Shown here piece by piece: positions 28,166 through 38,187 of a stretch of 64,000 bases of DNA. The stretch lies in NCBI RefSeq assembly GCF_000698145.1, contig NZ_BAXB01000004.1:62001-126000 (forward strand). Direction: 5' to 3'. Source of the stretch: Geomicrobium sp. JCM 19039 (GTDB lineage: Bacteria > Bacillota > Bacilli > Bacillales > Marinococcaceae). How positions within the stretch are numbered: position 1 is the stretch's first letter; each line of letters starts with the position of its first letter. The translations under genes were made by a program, and so were the position numbers. The notes beneath the pieces were generated by a model that saw only the letters and a program-made list of their open reading frames with translations, ran no database searches and was not told where the DNA came from.

Positions 28166-29227
28166 TTACCTTCGTGTTATATTATCTCCGATCTTCGTGA
28201 AGAATTTCATAAATGGCCGATATTCCTTGCTCACGAGACCGACTTTTTCAGCAAATATTTCAATGCAGGTGAGTAACGCTAATACGACGAGTACCGTTAC
28301 CCAAAGCTCAGAGAGCGTTAACACGATGGCTGCAATGCCAAACAGTGCACTCATCGCGTAAATAATTAACACGGTTTGCTTATGGCTGTAACCTAAGTTT
28401 AATAAGCAATGATGCAGGTGAGACTTATCGGCAATTGACAACGGCTTCTTGTTAACAATCCGGCGGATGATGGCAAAAAGCGTGTCCGAAATCGGCACGG
28501 CTAGCAAAATTGCTGGAATGAGCAAGGAGAACACCGTAATGTTTTTAAAGCCGAGCAGTGAAATTACTGATATCATAAAACCGAGAAATAAAGCACCAGT
28601 GTCACCCATAAATATCTTGGCAGGGTTAAAGTTATGCACTAAAAACCCGAGCGTACTTCCGAGCATTACCGCTCCGAGTGCCATGACAAAAACGTTAGAG
28701 TCAATGATGGCAACAATCGTAATGGTCGCGAGTACGATCGAGGATACACCGGCTGCCAGACCATCAAGCCCGTCGATGAGATTAATGGCGTTTGTTACCC
28801 CGATAATCCAAAGCATTGTAAGCGGTATGCTCAGCCAACCGAGCTGCCATTGCATATCAAACGGCAAGTTAATAAATTCAACATGAATGCCGCCAATAAC
28901 AACCGCAGAAGCGGCAGCTATTTGTCCGAGTAGTTTCCATTTAGCAGATAGTTCAAACAGGTCATCTAAAAATCCAGTAAGTGTAATAATAAACGCACCG
29001 ATTAATATCGGATAGAAAAATTCGTGTGTATGTGCTTGAGGTATAAAAATTCCGGCAATAAAAGCGATAAAGATTGCCAAACCACCGATTCTAGCCATCA
29101 CCTTTTGGTGTACTTTTCGGTCATTTGGCTGATCAGTTGCGCCAATTTTGATAGCAAACTTTTTTATGATGGGTGTCATTACAAGTGCAATAATAAAACA
29201 GACGACCAAAGAAATAGCTGTGATCAT
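28166..29227 (-). CDS. tagO: Undecaprenyl-phosphate N-acetylglucosaminyl-1-phosphate transferase (TagO/WecA type)
   Basis: Integral membrane enzyme that starts wall-polymer synthesis by moving GlcNAc-1-phosphate to undecaprenyl phosphate. A protein of 353 residues and about ten helices. Motifs: FLDDLFELSAKWKL, NAINLIDGLDGLAAG, FMGDTGALFLGF and the His-rich loop KSHLHHCLLNLG. The ATG at 29227 follows GGGAGGG. It would feed teichoic acid and the secondary polymer made by the operon at 31-39 kb. Uninterrupted. Confidence 0.93.
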   Translation of the reverse strand: MITAISLVVCFIIALVMTPIIKKFAIKIGATDQPNDRKVHQKVMARIGGLAIFIAFIAGIFIPQAHTHEFFYPILIGAFIITLTGFLDDLFELSAKWKLLGQIAAASAVVIGGIHVEFINLPFDMQWQLGWLSIPLTMLWIIGVTNAINLIDGLDGLAAGVSSIVLATITIVAIIDSNVFVMALGAVMLGSTLGFLVHNFNPAKIFMGDTGALFLGFMISVISLLGFKNITVFSLLIPAILLAVPISDTLFAIIRRIVNKKPLSIADKSHLHHCLLNLGYSHKQTVLIIYAMSALFGIAAIVLTLSELWVTVLVVLALLTCIEIFAEKVGLVSKEYRPFMKFFTKIGDNITRR

Positions 29228-29440
29228 GGTTTGACCCTCCCTTATTACCTTTTCCCAAACCACAAGGCAACATATATAGTAAAAAACGGTATTTGTTTCG
29301 TTTGGTTACAACTGACAGACCCTTTCGAAATTATAGCATAGAATCTAAATTTACATGGTTGTTTTCACCAATTTACACAATACAGACACAATAACAAATC
29401 ACGCTATGAAAATATGAAACTATCTAACAGATAGGAAATT

Positions 29441-29449
29441 TGGTATAAT
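29441..29449 (+). promoter_or_regulatory. Probable extended -10 promoter
   Basis: TGGTATAAT is an extended -10 element, 32 bases before the next start codon. No good -35 box is seen at 17 bases. Confidence 0.45.
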
Positions 29450-29480
29450 TTTCATATCATTTAAGTTGGGGGTTTGTGAC

Positions 29481-29699
29481 ATGTTTAAGAAATTAGTTAT
29501 CACCGCTGGCATCTTTGTCGCTGTGATCGCTTCTTCAGGACTACTATTAAAGAACGAATCGATTGCACAAGCACAACCTGTAGTCGCAAGTGTGGATTGG
29601 GTATTGGAGCAATTGGCGCCCTACTCTGATCGTATTTCAAGCCTTGAAGATGAAATTGATCGTCTTGAATCCGAAGTGAATGAATTGAAAAATCGTTAG
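29481..29699 (+). CDS. Small exported coiled-coil protein
   Basis: A protein of 72 residues not recognised as a named family. A basic start MFKKLVI and hydrophobic stretch to about residue 25 look like a signal peptide or anchor, with cleavage plausible near AQAQP. The rest is short and ends in a heptad-like helix (ISSLEDEIDRLESEVNELK). The ATG at 29481 lies after GGGGG; a TTG 15 bases upstream is possible. It is followed 19 bases later by the SpoIID-like gene, so the two are probably cotranscribed and act at the same place. Confidence 0.65.
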   Translation: MFKKLVITAGIFVAVIASSGLLLKNESIAQAQPVVASVDWVLEQLAPYSDRISSLEDEIDRLESEVNELKNR

Positions 29700-29718
29700 A
29701 AATGAGTGAAAGGAATCG

Positions 29719-31097
29719 ATGAAAATGAAAGCCATATATCAATCATTGTTCGCGGTTTTATTCATTGTCTCTGGATTCATTCTGCTTGAGACGAATGGCG
29801 CAGATGCAGCTGAATATCGTGATCCGATCAATGTCCGACTCGTCCTGATGATACATTCACATTGACACCGGCAGGCTCTTATCGACTCGTTAATTTGGGA
29901 AATGGTCAATCGGTCTCTTACAGCGGTCCACTGCAGTTTCGCTATGCCAATTCTTCTGGGCAGGTTGGGGTACGTGATGCAAGAAGTGACAGTTACATAT
30001 ACTCGAGTAGAGGGTTTCGTCTAGAAGAACGCTCACCAGGGTCTAGCAGTAATGATGTCACCGTAAATCGTGTACGCGCAGCAGGTAGCTCCTCTTATAC
30101 GCAGAATACATACAGAGGAACAATGGAGGTTACTTCTCCTGGGAGTCATCGTGGTTTGCGGTTACACAATATCTTAGGGATCGATGACTATTTAAAGGGA
30201 GTTGTTCCACGTGAAATGAGTGGTGGCTGGCCTCTTGAGGCACTTAAGGCCCAATCTGTCGCTGCTCGTAATTATGCGAAGTCAAATATGAACAGTAATG
30301 ATTTCCTCGTTGATACAACAGTTCATCAAGTGTATGTAGGGAAAACCGGTGAACACCCGAATAGCAACCGTGCAGTGGACGAAACGAGAGGGATCTATGC
30401 CACCCATAACGGTTCATTAATCAACGCATTTTATCATTCAAGTTCAGGTGGTTATACAGACGACAGTGAAAATGTATGGCTAACTACAGTTCCGTACATC
30501 CGCGCCGTTGAAGACCCATACGATAATAATCCTGGGAATAGTAGACATACGTGGACGACGACGATGACTCGTTCAGATATTGGTGCCCATGTGTTTGGTA
30601 ATGGCTGGACGGTAAGTGACTTAGAAGTTAATGAAAGAAGTGAAGCAGGAAGAGTGCAGAAACTTACGGTCGTTGGAGTGAACAACAATGGTCAAACCCG
30701 TACAAAAACGTTTCCTGAACGTGGGGGGCCAGACTCGATTCGAAGCGCACTTGGCCAATCATTAAACAGCACGAAGTTTGACATTCGTTTTCCTGATCAA
30801 GATGCCCAAGTTAGATTGCCTGGTGGCGACACAACATCCATTGATCTAAATGGTGCAAGTATGGCTTTGCCTAACAATGAGCAGATTAACTTGCATACGA
30901 ACCACCTATCTGTCCGGACAGCAAATGGCAGCCAAACGATTCAACCAAGTGGAGAGACGATTACATTTGAAGGTGGCGGTTGGGGCCATGGGCTCGGAAT
31001 GAGTCAGTGGGGAGCATTAACAATGGCACAACAAGGCTATTCATACGAAGATATCTTGCATCATTACTACACGAATATAAGAATCGAACGAAGATAG
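29719..31097 (+). CDS. SpoIID/LytB-domain secreted protein
   Basis: About 459 residues with a signal peptide (MKMKAIYQSLFAVLFIVSGF, cleavage near ADAAE). One frame break near 29840 joins DPINVRL to RPDDTFTLTPAGSYRL. The SpoIID/LytB domain follows: DYLKGVVPREMSGGWPLEAL, AQSVAARNYAKSN, and at the end GGGWGHGLGMSQWGA. SpoIID cuts stem-less peptidoglycan; LytB of B. subtilis modifies the amidase LytC. The presence of an amidase gene at 50.8 kb makes a LytB-like role plausible. It is not in a sporulation context. Confidence 0.85.
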
Positions 31098-31107
31098 AGA
31101 ATTAATA

Positions 31108-31155
31108 AAAGCAGAACTTTTAGCGGGATCATCCCTCTAAAAGTTCTGCTTTTTA
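31108..31155. terminator. Bidirectional terminator
   Basis: AAAGCAGAACTTTTAG pairs with CTAAAAGTTCTGCTTT over a short GGGATCATCCC inner stem, T-run on each side. Confidence 0.9.
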
Positions 31156-31161
31156 CGTTCG

Positions 31162-31913
31162 TTAATTTCTGAATTCCTCATTGATTGTCCGTGCAATAAA
31201 TACAGAGAATTGTGCCCGGTTTGTCGGGTGGTTTGGTCTGAAGTCTGTGTTCACTTGTGTCGTAATGCCACTGTCAGCAAGCTGGTTCACTTCTTCATAC
31301 CCTGACGTGTTCTCGTTCATGTCTGTAAATGTATGACGAGTATCTGTCTTTGGAATTTCATCTGGGTATGCGCGCACGAGGACACGTGCCATTTGCGAAC
31401 GGGTGAGTGGGTTGCCAGGCTCATGATTCCGTCGTTACCCATCATAATCTCGTTATATTCTACAATTCGGAGCGCTTCAAAGTTCTGGTGACTGGAACGA
31501 ACATCGGTCGCTTGGAGTTCGTAATCATCTGGAGCTGTGAGGTCGAGTTGGCGTACGAGCATCGTAGCCGTTTGGCCACGTGTAATCTGGTTATACGGAC
31601 GGAATGTGCCATCGGAGTAACCATTGATAACGGACAAGCCGGTTAAGTATTCAATTTCTTCAAAGGCAAATAGGTCTGTTCGCACATCTGGGAACGAACG
31701 CCCCTCACTGAGTAATTCGATGTCTAACGCCAGTCGTTCGGCACGGTCCTCAGCTCCTGTAAGTTTTTCATCTAGTTCGTTAATTTCCGATTCAACCCAG
31801 TCATCTCCCGCGGCTTGAGGTTGCTCATCAGCGGTTGCAGTTTCTCCCGAGCAACCACTAACGAGTAGCAATCCACCGGCAAAAAGTGTAAGTAAGCTCG
31901 TATAGCTTTTCAT
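31162..31913 (-). CDS. Lipoprotein with three SLH domains
   Basis: About 250 residues. A lipobox LLLVSGC at about residue 20 predicts lipid attachment to the membrane; a short helical linker (about 40-75) follows; then three SLH domains: FPDVRTDLFAFEEIEYLTGL, TDVRSSHQNFEALRIVEYN and FTDMNENTSGYEEVNQLADS, each with its Arg-Gly/Ser-Gln motif (TRGQ, TRSQ, NRAQ). The frame breaks near 31425. The ATG at 31913 follows GGGAGGGG. It is 38 bases after ugd and is probably the last gene of the polysaccharide operon. Lipid plus SLH would link membrane to wall polymer. Confidence 0.85.
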
Positions 31914-31951
31914 AGATTTCCCCTCCCACAAATATGTAGCAGGACAGCTGA

Positions 31952-33258
31952 CTAGCTACGGCCTATGCCGTAGTAGTCAAACCCTGCGTCTTTATAAGCT
32001 GCAAAGTCTAAAGCGTTTCTTCCATCAATGAGTACATTGCCTTGCATATGTGCGGTTAGTTGTGCGGGAGTGAGCGCTTTGTATTCATCCCATTCTGTAA
32101 CGATAATAACAGCATCTGCACCCGTATAGGCATCCTGAGCTGATGTGGCCAAGTGTACGGATCGTGGCAACAGCGGAGCCGCTGCTTCACTGGCAATCGG
32201 ATCATGAGCACGAATGTGCGCCCCTCGCTTCGTTAGGTCATGAATAATATCAATGCTCGGTGCGTCCCTCATATCATCAGTGTTAGGCTTAAAGGCAAGT
32301 CCTAAAACAGCGACCGTTTTTCCTTCAAGTTCCTCGTTAAAATGCGTATCTAAATGTTGAATCGGACGATGGCGTTGTCGGACATTCACTTCGTCTGCAG
32401 CTTGCAACATGACAGGAACATAATCTCTTGCTCCGGCCATGTTCATCAATGCACGAACATCTTTTGGAAAACATGAACCTCCGTAACCAAGACCGGCATT
32501 GAGGAAATGAGGCTAATTCTTCGATCTGACCCGATGCCTCGGACGACATCGTCAATATTCGCTCCGAGATGTTCGCTAATATTTGCCATCTCATTAATGA
32601 AGGAAATCTTCGTCGCTAGAAATGAATTTGCGGCATACTTAATCATTTCTGCACTCGGTTCATCTGTTCGTACAATCTTGTCTCCAGATGCGAGTGGGAA
32701 GTGTATCGTCTCAAGAAGATCTGTCGCCCACTGCGAGGAAGATCCAATGACGATTCGGTCTGGGTTCATTGTATCATAGACTGCTGAACCTTCTCTAAGA
32801 AATTCAGGAACAGAACAGACGGCTATATCCACGTCGGCATTTTGTTCTAAGATGATCGTTTTGACCGATTGTGCTGTGCCGACAGGAACGGTTGATTTGT
32901 TTACGATGACGAACCGAGAATTGGTCGGGAGTGCTTCTCCAATTTCTTTCGCAACTTGGTGAACATAAGTTAAATCTGCAGAACCGTCTTCGGATTGAGG
33001 TGTACCGACAGCGATGATAATGATGTCACTGTCTTGGATGTTTTCTTTTAAATCGGTCGTGAAAGAGAGGTTGCCACTCTGTATGTTTTTTTGTAATAAT
33101 TCTTCAAGCCCTGGCTCGTAAATCGGGCTTTTGCCTGCTTGTAATTGTTGAACCTTTGTTTCCAGTTTGTCTACACAAACGACAGTGTTGCCAAGTTCTG
33201 CAAAACAAACGCCCGAAACGAGCCCTACATATCCGGTACCGATTATCGTTAGTTTCAT
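31952..33258 (-). CDS. ugd: UDP-glucose 6-dehydrogenase
   Basis: Oxidises UDP-glucose to UDP-glucuronate with NAD. N-terminal Rossmann motif IIGTGYVGLVSGVCFAELG; substrate loop KSTVPVGTA; catalytic Cys in GGSCFPKDV (read in the frame after the break); C-terminal LGLAFKPNTDDMRDAPS. About 435 residues. One frame break near 32508 separates RRIS from HFLNAGLGYGG. Its start overlaps the stop of the flippase gene (ATGA). Suggests glucuronic acid in the polymer made here. Confidence 0.92.
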
Positions 33259-34795
33259 CGGTCATCTCCTACTTTCCGTTGCAATAACTGTTGTAGCTCT
33301 TTTCGCTCACTAAATCGAAGGATGAAAAGGAGGGCGAGGAACAGCAGTACTGAACCGATCCCACCAACGATGAGTGAAACGAAAGGAAGGTCAAATGAGT
33401 ATAGTTGCCTTAATCCGTAGAGAGCGCCGGCAATGAAGAGGGTCATTAGCATCAACCGCATGAAACCTAAGCCTTGGTCTTTCCATTGCTCTTTGGATTT
33501 CTTCTGCCATTTTAGCACATAGCCAACACCGGCTAAAAGCAGAAGGAAATTCACCGCTGCACTGAGTGTCATCGCCCAGGCTAACCCTTCAGCCCCGTAC
33601 GGTTCAATCAGCAAAAAGCTTAGCGAAATATTCAAGCCTAGTACTGAGATAAGGCTGACAACAAGCGGATAGATTGAGCGCTCATATGCGTAATAAAATC
33701 GGGTAATATACACATTTGCAGCGTGGAAGAACATACCGATGACGAATATTTGTAGCAAAGGTACAGCGATGAGCGTGTTTTCCCGAGTGAAATCTTGGTA
33801 TTCGAAAAACGTGATGAGAATTTCCTCTGCATAAAATACGATAAAGACGGAGGCAGGTATGATGCAAGCGCCATAAGACGTAACCCTTGTCCATGAATCT
33901 TTGAAACACTTTCATGCTCACTTGCGGCCACTTTTCGCGCAAGCATCGGAAAGATGACTGCCGTGACGGCCATCATTAACACGGTTTGTGGTAATTGGAC
34001 GAACTTTGACGTGATATTTAAAGCGGTTATGGTTCCTTCATCTAAATGGGCACCAAAGATTCGGTAGATCAGGAAATAAAGTTGTAACGTGGCACCGCCG
34101 AGCATGATCGGCACAGTAAGACGAAAGGTTCGCCACACTTCAGGAGAGTGACCGAGTGTCGGCTTGAAGGTGAAGAAACCTTTTCGATAATTGTAAACGA
34201 CAAGAAAGATAAACATAAGAATGGCACTGACGAGGGCCCCGTACGCATGGGCGTAAGAGCCAGCCATCGGAAAGAAAATAAACGCGATCAATACAAATGA
34301 CCCGTTCATGATCAGTGTTGACATTGCTGCAATTGAGAAGCGATCGTTTACATTTAGAAGCCCTTGCAGCCACATGGAAAGAATAAGGAAGATTGTGGCG
34401 GGCGCCATGATCGCAAATAGTGACACCGTAAGATCAATCGTCTCTGGCGCATCTCGGAATATGAACGGAATGATATCATTTGAGAAAAATACAAAGACGA
34501 GTGTCAAGATGATCATGGCAATCGATAACCAGCCGAACAAGTTTTGTAAGTACGTTTTCTTTTTTTCGGGGTCTTCGATTTTGCTATAAACAGAGACGAA
34601 CGCACTCGTCAATGCTCCGCCGAGAACAATGTATAGAAAGTTAGGGATTGTATAGGCAGTCACGATGCTGTCCGCTTGAAAGCTAAAGCCGAATTGAAAA
34701 CCGACGAGCATTTCACGGAAGTAACCAATCATACGTGATATGAGATTGATAACCGTTACTGCACCGATGATTGCTAAAAAGTGCTTTCCTTTCAT
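33255..34795 (-). CDS. MurJ/MviN-type lipid-linked oligosaccharide flippase
   Basis: About 513 residues and around 14 membrane helices. The N-terminal half reads VTVINLISRMIGYFREMLVG and SIVTAYTIPNFLYIVLGGAL, typical of MurJ-family flippases. The frame breaks near 33865 (GLRLMALA joins IIPASVFIVFYAEE). Since it lies inside a polysaccharide operon between ugd and the pssE-like gene, the cargo is probably the polymer's lipid-linked repeat unit, not lipid II; this is inference. Confidence 0.85.
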
Positions 34796-34819
34796 TATTC
34801 TCAGCCTTTCCAGGTAAAC

Positions 34820-35299
34820 TTATGCTTTGTTTTGGATGAAGGTACGAATCATATCAGCGATATGATCACGACCACTCGTAAAAGGTGCCGGTGTAAATCC
34901 TTCATTTGCCGTTTGTACGTCTTGGTGCAAATCACCGCTTCCGATCACATGACCGGTAGAAACGAATTGCTCAACAATTTCTAGTTGATGATTGTCATTA
35001 TGTTCGCCATGTTCATGTCGTCGTGGCACAGCAATAACCGGCTTTTGTTTCTTTACACCTGTAATAATCGAGCCTGTTCCACCATGAGAGATGATCAACT
35101 TTGCTTCATCATAGAGCTTGTCCATTTCATCGTAACTAAAGAATGCCTGAGCATCTAAGTGTTGAAATGCCTGTGCAGGTGTATGGCCATTTTGGACGAT
35201 GACCTTTTCATTGATGTCACCCGCTTCAACCATCTGATTTACATCATTCAGAAGTCGTGTGAATGGGAGTTCTTGTGTACCTAAAACAACGAGTATCAA
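34820..35299 (-). CDS. PssE/Alg13-like glycosyltransferase subunit
   Basis: A protein of 159 residues corresponding to the C-terminal, nucleotide-sugar-binding half of a GT-B enzyme: MILVVLGTQELPFTRLL at the start and the donor-binding LIISHGGTGSIITGVKKQKP near residue 70. It works as a heterodimer with the PssD/Alg14-like partner encoded just upstream. The TTG start at 35299 overlaps the corrected stop of that gene (TTGA). Confidence 0.85.
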   Translation of the reverse strand: MILVVLGTQELPFTRLLNDVNQMVEAGDINEKVIVQNGHTPAQAFQHLDAQAFFSYDEMDKLYDEAKLIISHGGTGSIITGVKKQKPVIAVPRRHEHGEHNDNHQLEIVEQFVSTGHVIGSGDLHQDVQTANEGFTPAPFTSGRDHIADMIRTFIQNKA

Positions 35300-35762
35300 T
35301 AGATGGACCCCCGTATACCGCTTTAGGATAGTGTTTGAGCATCGATTCCCACTGAACGATAAATAAATCGGACACAGGGTAAATCATTCGACCAGCAAGG
35401 GTTGGAGAACTTGTCTTTGCGAAGCTTTCGATATAAATGATCCGTTTTCGAAAAAGCTTTGCAATGTAACACATCGGTACAGCCGTATGTGTTCCTGTCG
35501 TCACGACTGCATCAGGTCGGATTTTCAGGAAGAGCACGAGCGACTTGACGACGTTATACGAAAACTTAAATAAGTAACGAACAGGATAATTTCTCGCTCC
35601 ATACACAAGGTAGGACATGTTTTTGTGTTCCTGTTGTAACGGCTTCGTAACTTCAGTTTTTTCCGTGATTACATGATAATCGTATTCTTTCATGAGTGGT
35701 TTTAACTGCATGAGCTGCGTTAAATGACCGCCTACTGAAGATATAAAAAGAACCTTTTTCAT
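35296..35762 (-). CDS. PssD/Alg14-like membrane-anchoring glycosyltransferase subunit
   Basis: About 155 residues: KKVLFISSVGGHLTQLMQL at the start, a hydrophobic membrane-facing helix (YNVVKSLVLFLKIRPDAVV), then TTGTHTAVPMCYIAKLF and YPKAVYGG at the end. Reading a run of five G residues near 35310 as six gives the family C-terminus GGSIY and a TGA that overlaps the start of the PssE-like gene. As printed, the frame runs on for a further 20 or so residues. Partners with PssE to add the second sugar in polymer synthesis. Confidence 0.85.
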
Positions 35763-36848
35763 TTTGATTTCCCCTCAGCAGTATCGTGATAGATGCGCGC
35801 GATCTGTTGAATGATCGCTTCTGAGTCATGTTGCTCTGCTTTTTTATACCCTGCAGTAATGATGGCTTTACGTTCAGGTGAATCCATTAAAGCTGAAGTA
35901 ATCGCTGTACCAAGCTGTTCGGGTTGCTTCGCTTCGACTAGAATACCAGCCCCCTCTGATAATAAAGAAGGTAGGCCTCCGACACGGCTAGCAACGACAG
36001 GTGTACCTGTTGCCATCGCTTCCAACGCAACGAGTCCAAATCCTTCAATGTGAGAAGCAGTACAAACACGTCAGCGTGCGTCATGAAATTGGCTAGTTCA
36101 TCTTGCGTTTTTGTGCCGTGAAACGTTATCGCTTCAGTCGGTGCATCGGTTTGTTCTACAAGTGAATGCAAGTGGTTCTTATAGCTCTCTGTCCCATACG
36201 CACCGAGAGGTGGAGTCGAACAGAAGGGTCGTTTTTGTATAGCAAATCAAAGCTTTTAATCAGTTCTTCTACTCCTTTTGCCGGATTAAGTTCCCTGCAA
36301 AAGGAGATGTTTATGATCTGAGTCAAATGGAGACGCTTCATTTGTTCGAGGGTAGAACGTATGGCGATTCACACCCATGTTAAGAAGAGAGACTTTCGCG
36401 TCTCTTACTTCATACTCGTTCACAATTTCATCATATAAAGCGGGACCAACCGCAATCACATGGGCAGCATCTTGCAAAATCTTTTTCGTTTGCTTTTTGT
36501 AGAAGGGGCCTTTTTTAGCCATCTTGTTTAAGTCCCCACCGTGAACGGTCACAATGTAGGGTACTTTTCGAAGACGATAATACAGGCGAGCAAGCCACCT
36601 GAAGGGAACGCGTAATGGGCGTGAACAAGATCATAGCGGGTCGTAAAACGGCTCACTGTGCCTAAACCCCAGCGCAAGTATTTTTTTAATACGTTCTTCT
36701 TGCCCGTTCGCGGATCCCGAATGGCTGCAACGGTGAACTCCATCTCCTCCGCTTGCAGTTGTTCAACTTGGTTGCGAACAAAGATCCCAAAAGTAGGTGC
36801 GTGTTGACTCGGATACATATTGCTAATGAGAAGCACGCGCATCCGCAT
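35759..36848 (-). CDS. GT4-family glycosyltransferase (frame broken about four times)
   Basis: GT-B glycosyltransferase of about 363 residues. Pieces in order: VLLISNMYPSQHAPTFGIFV and DLVHAHYAFPSGGLLA; TVHGGDLNKM and VSLLNMGVN; LNPAKGVEELIKSFDLL; ITFHGTKTQDELANFM and ADVFVL; EAMATGTPVVASRVGGLPSL. Breaks lie near 36590, 36300, 36200 and 36060. All family motifs survive, each in its own frame, so I favour sequencing error over a dead gene, though this is the most broken gene here. Start overlaps the stop of the polymerase gene. Confidence 0.8.
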
Positions 36849-38187
36849 TACACCTCCTCGGGTTGTTCGTGTTTGTTATTTTGATGCCAATTTAGAACAA
36901 TACCTAAAAATAGCCAAAAGAAAATCGACAACGGATGGTTTTCCCAAGCTGTGGACAGTGTCCCCATTAGCAAGAAAGCAATTCCGTACGTAATGACAAA
37001 TACGGAGAGCCAACGTACAGCTGGGCTTGTGCTATCCGACAACGAGAACATGAACCTGAAAATCTTCCAAAATAGGAAGAGGAACAGTACGGTACCAATT
37101 ACGCCATACTCCACGAAAACCGCAAGTGCATTATTATCAACCGTCGTCATTAACACTGGCAGCATGTCATACATAAATGCGTGAAACGGGCTGTCAAAAA
37201 CAAATGCGGCGTTGCTACCAAACATTCCCGGTCCGACCCCAATTAGTGGCTGAACATAAAGACTTGCAAACCTGCAAGCATCATAAGTACACGGTAGTTT
37301 CTCGAAAAATCGAACGTGTAGAAATTTCGTTGAGCAAACCCTTCTAAAAATAGGAGAGCAAGACCATAACCAACAACAAATAATACGCCGAGACCGATGG
37401 AGACGATGAGCATAATGCGGAACGTTTTGTTGTGCCTGAATAAAAGTCCAATCAGCCCAAGACAACCGATGAGAGCTAGGAAAGCTTGTCTTGAGAATGT
37501 CAACGTAAGCGCAATAGCCATAATGGCAATCATACCAATGAAGATGGCTTTATGTTTTTTCGGTATTCCTGATCGATACATAAATAGGTAAAGGGCGATT
37601 AAGAGAATCGCAACAATTAGAAAACCAGCAAGGGTGTTACTGGAATCCATAAACCCAAATGCGCGAATTTCCTCGCCTATGGCGACACTTCTTCGTTCTT
37701 CCATATTATGTAGTGGAAGTGGAATCCCTGCAATGACTTGAATAATCCCAACGATTGCTTGAATGAGTGCCATACCAATAATGGCGTAAAACAACGTTTT
37801 GACCCAGCGAAAAGGCACATCCAATAGTAGAATGATAATGACGAGCAAAACGAATTGAAAAAGAGCACGTAACCCGAAAATACCTTGAGCAAACGGTACG
37901 TTGTTCATAAACATACTTAAAAACGCAAACCCGACAAATAATAGGAAGCTAAAATTTATTGGGTTTTTTAATTTATGCCAGATGTTTTTGCGACCAAGTT
38001 CAGGGTGGAATAAGACGTACCCGAGAATAAGGACGAGTAACCCTTCACCTAAATAACCAACGATGCCTGGAAAGATGGACCATACTCTAGTGAATAAAAG
38101 GTTAATGGTTGTCCAAAGTACAAGGATCAGCACTCCGGTAAGTGCGAGCTGATTCGCTTTTTCTTTAGGGTATGCAAAGATGTTCAT
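36848..38187 (-). CDS. O-antigen ligase/polymerase-like membrane protein
   Basis: About 446 residues with 10-12 helices. The large periplasmic-loop-type signature appears as PLIGVGPGMFGSNAAF in the second half, preceded by TLTFSRQAFLALIG; both are typical of Wzy/WaaL-family proteins that polymerise or ligate lipid-linked glycans. One frame break near 37255. It overlaps csaB by four bases upstream and the GT4 gene downstream, so it belongs to a tightly coupled operon. Confidence 0.82.

Noticed and set aside
35759-36848. GT4 glycosyltransferase as a pseudogene
   Set aside because: Four breaks, but all motifs remain intact in alternate frames and neighbouring genes show the same error pattern; start and stop overlaps with neighbours are kept.
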